64,000 nt of DNA from Sclerotinia nivalis (taxonomy: Eukaryota > Ascomycota > Leotiomycetes > Helotiales > Sclerotiniaceae): contig JAPEIS010000004.1 of assembly GCA_029531795.1 (NCBI GenBank), positions 1,922,001 to 1,986,000 of the forward strand, written 5' to 3'. Made by a program: the position numbers and the translations under genes. Below, one piece after another: positions 37,250 through 49,025 of this stretch. The notes beneath the pieces were generated by a model that saw only the letters and a list, made by a program, of their open reading frames with translations, was not told where the DNA came from and made no database searches. Position 1 is the stretch's first letter. Each line of letters opens with the position of its first letter.

Positions 37250-39211
37250 ATGGTGAAACGAAAAGATGAGCTGGAAATTCAACTTAAGGATGAACATCAA
37301 TTGATCAAAGAGGGTCATTTGAAAGATGATAGTCCTCTTGACACCAGTCCTGAATTTCAAGAGCTTTGCCTAGCTAGTCGACTAGGGGATGTCAAGAGAT
37401 GTCGGCAAGCAATTACTACTCCTGGAATCAATATTAATGCTAGAGATCTGTTTGATTATACACCATTGATCTTGGTAAGCTAAATAGTACCTCCATACAT
37501 TTTCCCGCTGACAAACTCAAGGCAAGTCTTTGCGGACATTATGATGTTGTTGAGCTACTTCTCGAAGCCGGAGCTCTCTGTGAACGAGATACATTTCAAG
37601 GAGAGAGATGTTTATACAATGCATTGAACGATCGAATTCGAAACCTTCTGTTAAAGTACGAATATTCGAAATTTAGGGATCCATTACAACCATTCGCTTC
37701 TCATATCACTTCTCTTCTTGCCAGACAGACACCTGAAACTTCGGATATTACAATCACTGCCGGATTAGAATCATGGAATTTACACAAGATGATACTTTCT
37801 GCAAGATCGCCATATTTCCAAGGTAAGCTTTCTACGGGCTCAGAGACAACTTTGTGGAAATTTCCACCTTCAATACCACTAGAATCTTTCCAGGCTACTT
37901 TTCGTCATCTATACATGGGAGAAGTATCAGCGGACCTTGGTCTCAAATACAATAGTTCTGTGGACGAGGTGGGTGTTTTCAAGGGGATCGAAAAGCTCGG
38001 CAAGCAGTTCCAATTGAATATGGATTCATTATGGGAAGGGCCTCTAAGTGGACGTGATCAGAGGAGGGCTCGACAGAGGCGTCAGGATGAAGTCTCGAGA
38101 GGAAGGGACCAGATGGAGTCCTGGTATCGAGAAAATGTTTTGAAGCATAAGATTCATATCGATAGCGTGAAGGCTAAGGATGTAAAGTGGACTAAGGATA
38201 ATGCCATCTTTGCGGATGTCCTGTTGCAGGCAGACGAAGATCTAGTAGCGGAGGAAGCTTTGAACTCTAGACAAGAAACGCCAATACATAACTCAAGTGC
38301 TTCTTGGAATGGTATACCTGTGGGCCCCTCCAGCTCATTATCACACGCCACATCAACTAGTCAACCTCGAAAATCAATGCTCTACCCAGCCCACCGAGCC
38401 ATGCTTATTCGATCAGAATACTTCCACACCATGTTTAGTTCCGCCTTCTTAGAGGCTCAACCTAGTGAAAATTTGCATGTCATATCGATCGATTGCTCCC
38501 CTGCTGTACTAGAGCTTCTTCTCGACTACTTCTACACCGACAACGTTGATATCCCACTTGATCTTGCGCTAGATGTTCTTTTCGCAGCCGATACTTTTTT
38601 CATCGAGAGACTCAAAACCAAAGCTGCGGTAGTAATCAGTACTCTTGGAATGGCTACGAGTACGCTAGCGGATCCTACACACACCGAGACTCCTGAATCA
38701 AATGTGGAGTTGATCAATCCTTTTGATGTTATGAGAGCTGCATGGTTGACGAGAGTCCAAAAATTAGAAGAAACCTGCGCTAAATACTTGGCGTATAATT
38801 TGGAATATTACATTGATGACCCAGAGTTTGAGGAGGTGATCAAGGAGAGTGCAGCTAGGATTGAAAAGAGACAGGAGACTGACACTATTGAGTTACTTGA
38901 CGAGTATGCTTTCCCATCCCTTCTTTACCCACATTAGCAAACATACCAACTGACGTACCTCTAGTATTCGCTTCTATCTCTCCGAAAGATTCCGACTTCG
39001 ATTTGAAGACTCGGGCCTAGAAGAAATGATGGGTGAAGACGGGGATGAGAACGGGGATGAAGCTCCTGCTCTTGACTCAACGATGAATGGACAGATCAGA
39101 ACTCTCAATGGCGAGATCGCAGGCGATGAATTCGCTGCAGATGCCATGAACTACCAGACATTACTTGGAAAGATAGATACATTGTTAGAAAGATTGGACT
39201 TGGATGCTTAG
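37250..39211 (+). CDS. Ankyrin and double-BTB/POZ protein (ABTB1-like)
   Basis: Three exons, 37250-37474, 37522-38903 and 38965-39211, join in phase to 617 residues. Residues about 40-105 form two ankyrin repeats (LCLASRLGDVKRCRQAI, then ASLCGHYDVVELLLEAGA). A first BTB half-domain begins at about residue 145 (SDITITAGLESWNLHKMIL, ARSPYFQGKL). A second begins at about 360 (YPAHRAMLIRSEYFHTMF, then LLLDYFYTDNVDIPLDLALD). An acidic segment EDGDENGDE precedes a C-terminal helix. The same order of ankyrin repeats and paired BTB domains is found in animal ABTB1 and fission yeast Btb proteins, which bind Cul3 and recruit substrates for ubiquitylation. That role is inferred from the architecture. 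The gene is divergent from the NIMA kinase. Confidence 0.88.
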
Positions 39212-42039
39212 GCTTGGTCAGATTTTTAGTATAATATCACTATTTTTATGGATGATAGAAAACATATATATGTATCTATTCTCGTCCCATACTCATTGTT
39301 TACCTTGTTGCCCAAATCGGACCCATTTTGTCCTCGCATATATTCTAGCTTGAAAGCCTTAAAGTCTTCGATGTTGGCCATGGGGATACTTAGCTGATAA
39401 GTAATGCGCTGAATTTCAACACAAATGGGAGTTGGACCTTGTTAATAGCAGAGACAATGTCATCTCATATAGGAAGTAGCGGAACGACAGTCGTCGGGTC
39501 TAACAAAAGATCCCGAAGTCTGGGCAAAATCAACGCGGACCGACTCTCCTCAGTGAAAATATATTCGATAATTGTGCCGAAAAGAAGACGAGTGATGATT
39601 TCCCTCGCTCAGATCATACGGAGTACTTGCATGCCAGAAAAGAGCACAGATATCCTTGGTCTACAAAGGGCATAAAAAGATTCGAGGTTCGTGTTGATGA
39701 CCTCATTAAGATTACCTTTGAAGGCTGGGGAGTCCAAAAAAAAAAAGGTTTGGATGGAGTGGATCTGAGGAAGGTTTCAGGTAATTCTGCTAGAATAGCC
39801 TTACGTCTCTTATGAGCCAAAAGAGACGCCATACTCCGCGTGATGCTTAAAACTGGATCGTTGATGTTGATATGATATTATACATATTAAACATGCCTCT
39901 GCGGCCATCCAATTTGTCTTAGCTGGATATCTAGGTTTACTGAGATATTCCAGCATTGACAAATGAATGAGTAAATTGAAATTTGTCGTCTCTTTATTGT
40001 ACTAGCGAGTTGCCTTAAAGGTTTGATGATTCGTCTTTGCGTAGATAGCAGTGGGTAGCTTAATTTATTCGTGGAGATGGCTCCTGGAATACTTTTTGCG
40101 AGAGAAAAAGGAGTATGTTTGATGTAAGTCTTATGTGATGCTATGCTAATAGCGGGGTATGATTCTTGGCTTGCGTGATTTGCAATGTTACTACATTACA
40201 AGAATCCCCTAACTCCTGCGGTAGATGGGCTTGCTTCACAGAGGCTATGCATATACAAACTACCCACCCGAAAAATACCATTAGCTTTCGTCATTGACCT
40301 GCTGATTATAATATCATTAAGCAATTCGTGACACGTCCGCAGCGAAGTTCGCCATCTCGAATTGCTTCTTGAAAGCGCGACCTTATGAATAGTTGAAACC
40401 CCGGTATTACCGGCTGCATGAATGTACAGAGTCAAGGAGTCAGCTAAATGTTAAACAGGGTCATGGTAATCTCTGTCACTGACACAGTTTTTGACCATAT
40501 TTTCGAATTTGTATTCATCTTTTGCGGATTGAGTTGCATATCAAATCGTTCCTCTCGAGAAAGTAATATTCATCAAGTCCATCAATGACTATAGTTCCAG
40601 GATTGAATCCTGGCTTTTCCAGATAACATCAACAGTACTTCGTGATTGAGCTTCTCCGGTTTTCATCCTCTGACTTTCTTTTCCCGGAAAAGGTAAGCGT
40701 TTGATACAGGCATTCTTATCTAGATCTCCGCAAATAACGAGTATGACTACTCTAGGATGTTTCTCGGCAGATCTGGAAATTACATCTTTCAGGCTCATTA
40801 ACGTATTTCGCACAGCTGCGATGCCGTTGAGCTAGCTTTCTAAAAGATTCAATGACATGGCATACAAGCATGCTTTTCACGTTCCCTTGAAATCCGTGTG
40901 ACCACAGAATAGACGATGTGCTAACTCTCATCCATTCCTCAAATTTTTCTTTCCCTAACTAAAACCAATTGCAAGATCTAAACAATAAATTTTAAAACTT
41001 ATCTCGGTGGTAGCTAGAGGCAGGGACCATGACCAAGCATTCGAAAACTTTCAAACATGCCTCCACTTTCTCGATATTATCCTGTATGCCTGAGATCTTT
41101 GTAGTAATTCGTTATCCTTCAGGTCTTTCAGCGCCCTCACCAAATGGTGCGGTGGAAGTATGTATGCGCTTGCAACAGATCATCATCAAGTATGGCAGTA
41201 TATTACCGAAAAAAAATGCATCCATCAGAAGAATCGTCGCACCCGATGTTTTCGGGAGGTGGAGATGAAGATTAACAACAATTTTCATACCTTCAAAGAC
41301 GACACCAATAGTTTGAATATCGTTAACAGCAGCTTGCAACGAAATCAATAGTAGTGCATCTATGTACGTGCAAACAATAGAAACCTGACAGCAGCCCATG
41401 ATAGATTGGTACGGACCGAATCATACTAGATGAGTATATTCCCAACGTTCTTGAACTTCTCTATTCAGACTGAAACTTTAGCACAAACATCGCGAAATGA
41501 TGATTGCTTGAACGTTTTTTTTTCGCAGCTCCAATTTCCCTCCTAGGCCTTGAGATTTGTCGCTTTTTTGAAGCGGTGGCGAGAAGTCTTCAAGTATTTG
41601 TGATTAAACCTTTTAATTTAAGAGCTGCGTTCCACACGCTATTAGATTGTCTGTTAAGTAAATAGATCCTACTCTCAGGGGAATACAATTGTCTTACGTT
41701 TTGATATATGTGATCTTGGTGTTCTTTGGCGAACAAGTGCTCCATCACTGTAATTTTAACGTGGTCCAGCCCGTGGTCAAAGCGCACCTACCCCTACCCC
41801 CCTACCCTAAACGACCCCTCCACTCTTGATACTCTGACTGTACTGTATGTCACTGCACTGTCACTGTCACTATCGTCGGAATCTTCGAGTTGTAAGATCA
41901 TGTTCGAGAGTATGGGTGCTGACTCACAACTAACGATGACTCAATTCCGGACGCCATCAACTTTTAAGAGCTATGTTCCTCCTATATATAGTGAGCGATG
42001 AGAAAAGCAAGCCATCAATATACTTCAAAGAAGAAATCA
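39212..42039. other. Spacer containing a decayed NACHT gene
   Basis: About 2.8 kb lies between the BTB gene and the acetyltransferase. Apart from the NACHT remnant annotated at 40196-41400 on the minus strand, no gene is supported. Short frames near 39439-39830 overlap on both strands and show no domain. Confidence 0.55.
40196..41400 (-). pseudogene. Decayed NACHT (NLR-like) gene remnant
   Basis: Minus-strand fragments in different frames line up in the order expected of a NACHT ATPase. Around 40560-40610 the frame reads PGTIVIDGLDEYYFLERNDL, with the Walker B/kinase-2 core VIDGLDE. Just upstream the fragment SRSTVDVIWKSQDSIL is in another frame. Downstream near 40200-40300 the piece KANGIFRVGSLYMHSLCEAS matches the post-NACHT pattern K-A-x-G-I/M-F-R/L-W-A-x-L-Q. 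The segment 41112-41400 may be the degraded N-terminal domain. In-frame stops and frameshifts separate the pieces and no Walker A loop was found, so the gene is dead. It is not a simple copy of the intact NACHT gene at 13072, whose Walker B reads ADALDE. Confidence 0.6.
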
Positions 42040-42750
42040 ATGGCACAATACGCAGCTCAATCTGAGCGACTTTGGCTAGAGCCATTGTCCGCAGATAAAC
42101 ACCTTGATGATTGTCACGAAATGATGTCTGATCCGCGAGTTCAATCATGGACGTAAGATGAGCCCTTTCAATTTCTGCCAGTTCTGTCACTCTCGGTCTC
42201 CCAGCTATTGTTAACTCTCAATCAATGTAGAAAACCAACTGAGTCTCTCACAGAGAGCAAAGCATTCATGATCGAAAGAATGCCGAATCCTGAAAACCCA
42301 TGGATTGAAAACTATGCCATTTTACTCCGTCCGACATTATCTTCCTCGGTCGATGAGAAGCCCAAATTAATCGGCGCAATTGGAATGATAAGATTCGAGG
42401 CTGGACATGGCGCTGAGGTTGGTTACGGTCTACATGCTGCCTACCATGGTAAAGGATATGCTACTGAAGCTATGGAATTGTTCTTGGGACTATACTGGAG
42501 CAAAGAAAGTATGTGAATACAACGCCCGTCATGATCGCCTTAATTCCCTAACTGGAATACAGGAGAGGGAGACTGGAACACATTGGTCGCGGCTATAGAT
42601 CCTGAGAATATTGCCAGTCAGAGGGTAGTAGAGAAGGTAGGTTTCAAAGAAGGGGACTTTCAGGATGAGGAATACGAATTGTGGACCAAAGGGGGGAAGG
42701 AGAAGAAATGCGTGAGGCATAGAGAATGGTTATTACCAAGGCCGGTTTGA
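42040..42750 (+). CDS. GNAT-family N-acetyltransferase (RimJ/RimL-like)
   Basis: Three exons, 42040-42152, 42231-42508 and 42563-42750, join in phase to 192 residues. The fold begins with SERLWLEPLSADKHLDD, the usual opening beta strand of RimJ/RimL-type acetyltransferases. The acetyl-CoA loop is in GYGLHAAYHGKGYATEAM (Q/R-x-x-G-x-G/A type), and the C-terminal strand has DPENIASQRVVEKVGFKE, where N and S contact CoA in relatives. The enzyme would transfer an acetyl group from acetyl-CoA to an amine on a small molecule or protein N-terminus. The acceptor is unknown. There is no signal peptide. A truncated copy of its first exon lies about 325 bases downstream, so the gene has been duplicated. 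Confidence 0.85.
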
Positions 42751-44047
42751 TGGTCGTTACCATAGGGGATGCAACGGTTTATGGACACTTTCTCAACTTC
42801 AACAATCAAAACCAATTCCACATACAAAACGGCATTATCGGAACATCTGTATACACAACCTTGATACTGTTCTCTACCCATCGATGGATCTAACACACAG
42901 CCCCATCCGTGAGGTATCCTAACTGAGCCGGCGAACAGATACGTTATTCTTCCTCAACAAGTGGGACTCATTAGGCTAGTGCTATTTCCAACCGAATATC
43001 TATTTTTTTTTCTGCTCATCCAATATGGACTGAGTAACTTCACTCCAAGTTCTTCTCCCCTCAATACCTTAAGCATGTCGCCACCGCACGCAGTAAAGTC
43101 CAACCGTCTGCTCCTTGAACCTATCAATCGAGAACAGCACCTTTCTGACTGACATGAAATTCTACCCGAGCATCAGATTGCCGAATGGTCGCAGAATAGC
43201 CTCCGCAAGTTGTGGAAACCAAGTGAAACCCAACCTCGTGTGTATTCTAAATACCGAGCAATGAATACCAATGACGACCAAACAAGAGGAAGGAAGGAAA
43301 TTATGTCCAGCGTCCAATTTCCATTGTGCGCGATCATAATTTCGACTACATCGCCTACTCTCGTGTCTGTGGGAGATGAGAGAGAAGGGTCTCAGATGAA
43401 AATGATTGGTATCACCATCGAATGTAGGATACAAAATCTTCCCAAAACATGGAGTAAGACCTACATGACAGAAACTTTCGTTCTTTGTAAAAAATATTCT
43501 GGACTCTTGAAGACTTGCAATCTTTGCTCTTACATGTTGCAGCGGAACGACACAATGAAATTCTTGGTGTGAAAAAGGGCACAAGAGCTTATTCGAATAG
43601 GAAAGAAGTCCACACCACAAGTTATCGCAGTTCATACTCGGGCTTCAAAAATGAACAACCACTACGTGGGGACATTGGTTTCGATCGTTATCAGAGTCAG
43701 AAAAGTGATATTCAACACATTTGCATAGATCGACCCCGCTTTTCTGAATTATTCGATGATCGTGCTCGTACTTTTGCCCCGCCTGATCGTATCTGTTGCT
43801 GCCAATTATCCATTCTTTGTGCTCAATGTGTTTAACAGTCCGGAGTGAGATCCGATATGGGATCCTTCAAGCTATGAATGAAGAATTGATCAGTTGATAA
43901 ACCTGTCGTTCCATGATAGATACAATGTTCAAAAATGATTTCAATATTCAAAGGTTTCAATATAAGGTTTTAATATCCAAAGGTTTCAATACTCAAAAGG
44001 CCCCTTAGTAACAGTGAGGCATTCATGCACTTCCCACAGCTCCATAC
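42751..44047. other. Spacer around the GNAT remnant
   Basis: Apart from the truncated acetyltransferase copy, frames at 43162-43835 overlap on both strands and show no domain. Three near-repeats of TTTCAATA / CAAAGGTTTCAATA lie at about 43940-44000, close to the 3' end of the P450 pseudogene. Confidence 0.5.
43075..43200 (+). pseudogene. Truncated, nonsense-mutated copy of the GNAT gene
   Basis: From the ATG at 43075 the frame reads SNRLLLEPINREQHLSD, then a TGA stop at 43150-43152, then HEILPEHQIAEWSQ. The intact neighbour reads SERLWLEPLSADKHLDDC HEMMSDPRVQSWT over the same span. The stop replaces the Cys codon (TGT to TGA) and homology runs straight through it to the point where the first intron sits in the intact gene. 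Nothing recognisable of exons 2 and 3 follows. This is a decayed tandem duplicate. Confidence 0.7.
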
Positions 44048-45758
44048 TCAGCGAAAGGCTTTCGCCATAACTCTGACCCCCTTCGAATCCATCTTGGGCA
44101 TTGCGACTTGGTAGTCATAAACAAAAGCCACGTCGCTATCGTCTGTTTCGAATAGGTTCATATCAAACCTTTTGACTAAAGCAGCGGTGACGAGGTATAA
44201 TTCTGCGCGAGCAAACTCAATGCCTATGCAGATGCGACCACCCTTACTGAATGCCATTTGATACTTGCGACGTTCGCGGCCTTCTTCCCCTAGCCAGCGC
44301 TCTGGATCAAACACAAAAGGGTTTGGAAAAACAGTCTCGGCTGTATGGGCGCTTAAAGTGGTTATGCTAATAGGTGTGCCCGCAGAGATCTTGTAAGACC
44401 TGCCTTTGTTTATTGTAGATTTCACGTGCGAAGTAGGAGTATAGGTCAGCTGCTCATCTGCGATACGAGCGGTTCTAGCTGTAACACCGAAAGATAGACG
44501 ATTTCCTTCTTCAATGACTGCTGAGAGATATGGAAGATGCTCAAGTGTTGCCCAAGAACTAGGTGTTGAAATCGTATTAAGTTCAGTCCGCAGCTTTTCC
44601 ATAATGACGGGATTTGCAAGCAAATGGTAAAATATTATTTTGAGTGTTTGGGCAGGTGATTCCGTTCCTGCTAAAGCCAGAAGTGCCCCTTCTTGTTGAA
44701 GACGAAGCAAGGCTTTTTCCGGTGGCGGAAGAACAGCACTGTCAAGTACGGAGGCGAACACGGACTCTATGTTTGTTGGGCCCAAAGACACCTCACTGCT
44801 GACTCCAGAGGACTTGGCACTCATAATAGCTATCAACTCGGTGCGAACTCTCTGTCATTTCAAGTCAATAAATAGTCATCTGAGTTTAACACGCCGAGGT
44901 ACTTACATGAAAAAGTGCATGCATGTCTACTAGGCCTGGTGGCATGATCGGTTTGCTTATCGCCAATGGAAGGGATTCTAAGAAATCCGGAATCCAAGGA
45001 AGGTGCTTATTTATATTGATGCCCATTAGAAGCTGGTAGCTGTTATGGCGAAGGGTGGCGGCCTGGGTCTCATCCGACAGAACGTCAACTTGATGGGCGA
45101 ATAAGAAATTCGTGACAACACTACTAAGGATTAGCTCCATAACACATATACGTTAAATAAGCAATACTCGTTTGAAAACGCAAAAAAACAGATCTGATAG
45201 ATTGACGGGAGTTTGTTCTTTGACATGTTTATCAATCATTTCACATAGTTGTTCCACCTTCTTGTTGATCAATGGTTCAAGGTGTAGAACGCTGCGTTTG
45301 CTGAAAAAGGGGCTCAATGCTGCGCGTCCTTTTTGTGGAGGTCGTAACGAGCTGTCGTTCCCACACCTCCTGGTACTCTAAGTGTTCGCAGCTGATATTC
45401 GTACTTGTTTCTGGGCGAGGCCGATGGAGCATAGACCGCATCTAGAAAGCTAACGTCCTGAATATGAAGCTCGTCGGGTGTGATTCGGACGATAGGACCT
45501 TTAATAAACTCGATGTCAGTAGTGATCTACGTACAGTTCTTCTAACTTACCATGTTTTTAATGGAGTTCTTGAATTTTGAAGACATATTGGCCTGGCTGA
45601 ACGACATCATAGTAGAACCCACACCACCACGTAAGCGCTGCAAGTTTCGGGCCGGGAATATGAGCTAGGGAATGAAAATATAGACGACGGATAGCTTCAC
45701 CAATAGTTAACACCAACGACGAGACTACTATTGTCTCGATAACTTGGATGAACGTCAT
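44048..45758 (-). pseudogene. Cytochrome P450 pseudogene (trichodiene-oxygenase-like)
   Basis: Four minus-strand exons can be traced: 45551-45758, 45168-45498, 44907-45123 and 44048-44851. They encode an N-terminal membrane anchor, the PPGP-type hinge HIPGPKLAALTWW, GPIVRITPDELHI, the I-helix AGTESPAQT, the ExxR motif EEGNR, PERW and the haem-binding loop FSKGGRICIG with its cysteine. The overall pattern is that of the fungal P450s annotated as trichodiene oxygenase-like, probably acting on a terpenoid or related secondary metabolite. Three lesions break it. A TAA at 45558-45560 replaces the lysine in ELHKKHG. One base is missing in the run at 45330-45334, shifting YDLHKK away from GRAALSPFFSKR. 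One base is gained in the run at 45182-45188, before FAFSND. The two indels could be sequencing errors in homopolymers, but the stop is a substitution, so loss of function is likely. Confidence 0.82.
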
Positions 45759-46257
45759 GTGGTGGATCCGCCGCTTGGAAGTTCAAAATCCAGCTGATAT
45801 TCCCCAAATTTTGTTAGAAAATAGATATTTTGATGATACAGATGAAATCAAGGACGGTCTATGTAAATATAAAGTGACGACGGTCGAAGTAAAAATGTAA
45901 CGATGAAGAAAGGGTTGATGCATATTTCTATTTCTTTCCAATGTAATATTTCATCCAACCGTTGGAGAACCAACACCGCTCAAGCATGTTATCAAGATTG
46001 GGCCTAACCAATTATACAGCAAAGAACTTCTCGCCTGGCTGTACAGTTCCTGAATTCCTTCTCTCTCACCTCAGTGACTATTTTGCTGGCTTGACTTTAC
46101 CGGCTTGACGGGGTCGTCAAGATGGGCTCGAGAACACTATGCCTTGTATCTGAGGCATCAGATAATGGACCGAGGCACCTTGAATTTGAAGCTTCCAAAA
46201 GTTATGTTGGAGCTCTTCAAAGACGAGATGGAAGAATCATTATTGGAAATACCCACA
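45759..46257. promoter_or_regulatory. Divergent intergenic region
   Basis: About 500 bases lie between the start of the P450 pseudogene (-) and the start chosen for the thioesterase (+). It would hold both promoters. An upstream in-frame ATG at 46165 for the thioesterase falls in this stretch and is probably leader. Confidence 0.45.
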
Positions 46258-47217
46258 ATGGCTACCCGACTGCCAATTCAAGCATGCCGTTCATACCAGA
46301 GCATCTTCCAACAACTACCACAGTCCTCATCAAGATGTCGACAATCGCTTCAATCACAATCTCTGTCAAAATGGTCGACGCGATCATATTCAATGCCCCC
46401 GCAACCCATCAACCATAATCTTAATGCTACTCCCGAATCAGCATCTTCATCACCACCTCAACACCGCGATCTACGGTCTCAATTTTCCTCTCAGCCAATT
46501 TCGCCAACATCCTCACCTTCATCGCCTAAACAAAAACGATCCCTACGTCCCACAATCTATGCATCCCTCTTCCTCCTTATCGGACTGACAGCCGGACAAT
46601 ATGTCTCGCTTGTCCTATCACCCCCTGCACTCCCCGAGCCCTCTTCTCCTCCCGACGAACTCATGACCTCTTGGTTGCACGCGCAAGCTTCCAAAATTCC
46701 ACTTGTACAATCCCTCACGGAAGACCCCATTTGGCAATCATGGGATGCCTATTCCACATTCACACCCGAAGAACGACCCCATCGACTTACCACTGGTCCG
46801 TTGGGAGGATCCCGATCGATAGGGGGGTATCAAAGAGTATTCTATAATTCTACCACGGGAGAGTTTATCTCAATTGTATATCTGGGAGGAGCGACAGGAG
46901 GCTGGCCTGGTGTTGTGCATGGGGGTCTAATAGCGACGATTATGGATGAATCGTTGGGGCGATGTGCGATTAGACAATTGGCTGCTGGAACAGGGGTTAC
47001 TGCTCAATTGACGATGCAATATCTGAAACCCAGTGTTACCAACGCATTTTATGTGGTGAGGTGTATGCCCATTTTAGGAGAGGAGGGAGGCGGGGAGAGA
47101 AAGAGATGGGGGGAGGGACGCTTGGAGACATTGGAAGGGAGGGTGTGTGTGGAGGCGAAGGGGTTGTTTGTTGCACCTAAGAACTATAAAACGAGGGTTA
47201 TTACGGGAGGCTTCTGA
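46258..47217 (+). CDS. FMP10-like mitochondrial hotdog thioesterase
   Basis: This is a single exon of 319 residues from the ATG at 46258. The first 50 residues are rich in Arg, Ser and Gln without acids (MATRLPIQACRSYQSIF, SSRCRQSLQ), a typical mitochondrial presequence. A Ser/Pro-rich linker follows, then one membrane span at about residues 95-118 (SLRPTIYASLFLLIGLTA). The rest is a hotdog-fold thioesterase domain with the active-site helix in WPGVVHGGLIATIMDES and the strand TAQLTMQYLKPSV. The order presequence, single span, hotdog domain is that of yeast Fmp10 and its UPF0644 relatives, thought to hydrolyse acyl-CoA at the mitochondrial membrane. A longer form from the ATG at 46165 is possible but would place an acidic stretch ahead of the presequence. 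Confidence 0.85.
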   Translation: MATRLPIQACRSYQSIFQQLPQSSSRCRQSLQSQSLSKWSTRSYSMPPQPINHNLNATPESASSSPPQHRDLRSQFSSQPISPTSSPSSPKQKRSLRPTIYASLFLLIGLTAGQYVSLVLSPPALPEPSSPPDELMTSWLHAQASKIPLVQSLTEDPIWQSWDAYSTFTPEERPHRLTTGPLGGSRSIGGYQRVFYNSTTGEFISIVYLGGATGGWPGVVHGGLIATIMDESLGRCAIRQLAAGTGVTAQLTMQYLKPSVTNAFYVVRCMPILGEEGGGERKRWGEGRLETLEGRVCVEAKGLFVAPKNYKTRVITGGF

Positions 47218-49025
47218 GAAGTCAAAGATTGTGGAATGTAGAATGTTTAGATGGCATGCAAAGTGTTCATAAGTTTCGAGCACTTAGTCGAGATGACTGC
47301 ACCCAAAGTAATATGAGCTGTCTAGATAAATTAACAGATTGAATTTATCTGATAGATATTCTCGAATCCCCGTTCTCATATATGGTGGAAGGGTTGATAC
47401 TCGATGACGCGAGTGCCACGGCCAACATAGAAACTCCACCCATTCTAGTCCGAACTCCTGCTTTCAATATTTACAGAATTGCGAGTTTTCAAAAGGACTG
47501 TATTCTTCAAATACCATAAAGCTTTCAGAGGCATTGCAACACGCAAATACACTGAACATCTCAAATGTACCGAATTTCTCAAAATGCACTGAATCTTCCA
47601 AATAAGCTGAGCCTTTCAAGCAAGTCTAAACTTTCGCTGTGTTATGATTATATTCATCAATGTCCCTTTTGCATTCTCACTGAGAAACAAGGGCGTTTGT
47701 CCGTACAAACATCAAAATGATGTTAATCATAACAAGACTATCAATGTCAGTGTGGATGAAAGCTCATCTCTTTATCATTCTATTATTTTCTCTGCTGATC
47801 TAATCCAAACAAAACTCCCAACATAAAAAGAACAGACTCCCCAGAAAATCAAAGCAAGCTCACACAAACGCCTTTTTCCTCCTATACCCTCTTATGGTAC
47901 CCTTAGTATCTGAACCTAGTTTTGACAATGAAAGGGACTTTCGGGCTTAGATGCTAGCAAAGTAAATTAATTCGTCTACCTAAGCTTAGCTCTTTGCTCT
48001 TCATGAACGGGATGGCTAGTTCTTCCTTAATTCTATGAGATCTTTCGAACCTATCTTCTTCGGATCTGGCTTCTACGAAGCTGTATTTGTGTTTGAAGAT
48101 TTCAGTGCTGTGGTTGAAGACCTTGATTTTGAGCTGGAGCGAGGATATTTCCTCCCAACCTTTTTTTTCCCCCCGGAATGCCAGATCTTGACTTCCTCTC
48201 TGTTTCGGAAGCACTGCCCGAAGTTAATAACTTGTCATTTGCAGATCATGCGGTCCCTACCTCTGAGATTTCGGGCAGATCAAAAGCTTCCCCGCTTCTA
48301 TGGTGGAGCTCAACCTCAAAAGATCAAGCATGGCCATTGCCTGTGCGGCTACCGTACGCAATTTCCATGTTTGGACATAGATTCTCCAAAATTTGCTTGT
48401 AGCCCAAACTTTCTTGATGTCAATATAGTATCTCTAACTCCTTAGCGTGGAGGGGGTGTGGCTAGGATAATTTTCAGGTCTTTCTGTGGTTACCCAAATT
48501 ACTTGGGACTGTTCGACGATGGAATCAATAACAATTCTGGAGCTACCTCTCCTCACTATTATTAGAGCTTTTAGTCGTATATTTTGGACATCTAAATCTA
48601 AGCCTATCACTAAGGCCGATGGAAATCCATTCAAGGAGTGAAGATATATATATGAATTGTTGTAATGTAGGTGTGATCTTATATCCACAATGCGTCTCAA
48701 TCAAAACAGTTTTGTGTTGTTGTAATGAATTTCTCTACATGCACACACCTGCAGAATTATCTATCGTACCTCTATCATCAAGCTGCTGACTACCGATTGA
48801 TGTACGTGTCGATGCACTAACAAAAACTTTGAACATCCTTTGCCAACCTCACTTGTATACTTGTGTTAATGACAGCGACCAATATTTGGGTCACTAACTA
48901 CGGTTCTATGTATAAAGAGCTTATCGCCGGCCACCATTGCTTTTCCATAATCTCAAAGGATATACCCGTTCTACACGCTTTTTAAATCGGCAAATTTCTC
49001 TGTCGCTCACTATCCATGGCCAGTC
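47218..49025. other. 1.8-kb spacer without a supported gene
   Basis: A 136-codon plus-strand frame at 48035-48445 and an overlapping minus-strand frame at 47954-48214 show no domain and no exon partner. A homopolymer run (TTTTTTTTCCCCCC) lies near 48161-48176. Around 47480-47635 there are loose direct repeats of AAATNCACTGAATCTTCC type. Confidence 0.5.

Noticed and set aside
45182..45334. Reading the P450 indels as extra introns
   Set aside because: No GT-AG pair at either run restores the frame, while a one-base change at each does so exactly and recovers conserved P450 sequence.
48035..48445. 136-codon plus-strand frame and its minus-strand overlap
   Set aside because: No domain or exon chain. 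It could be an old gene remnant but nothing in it is recognisable.
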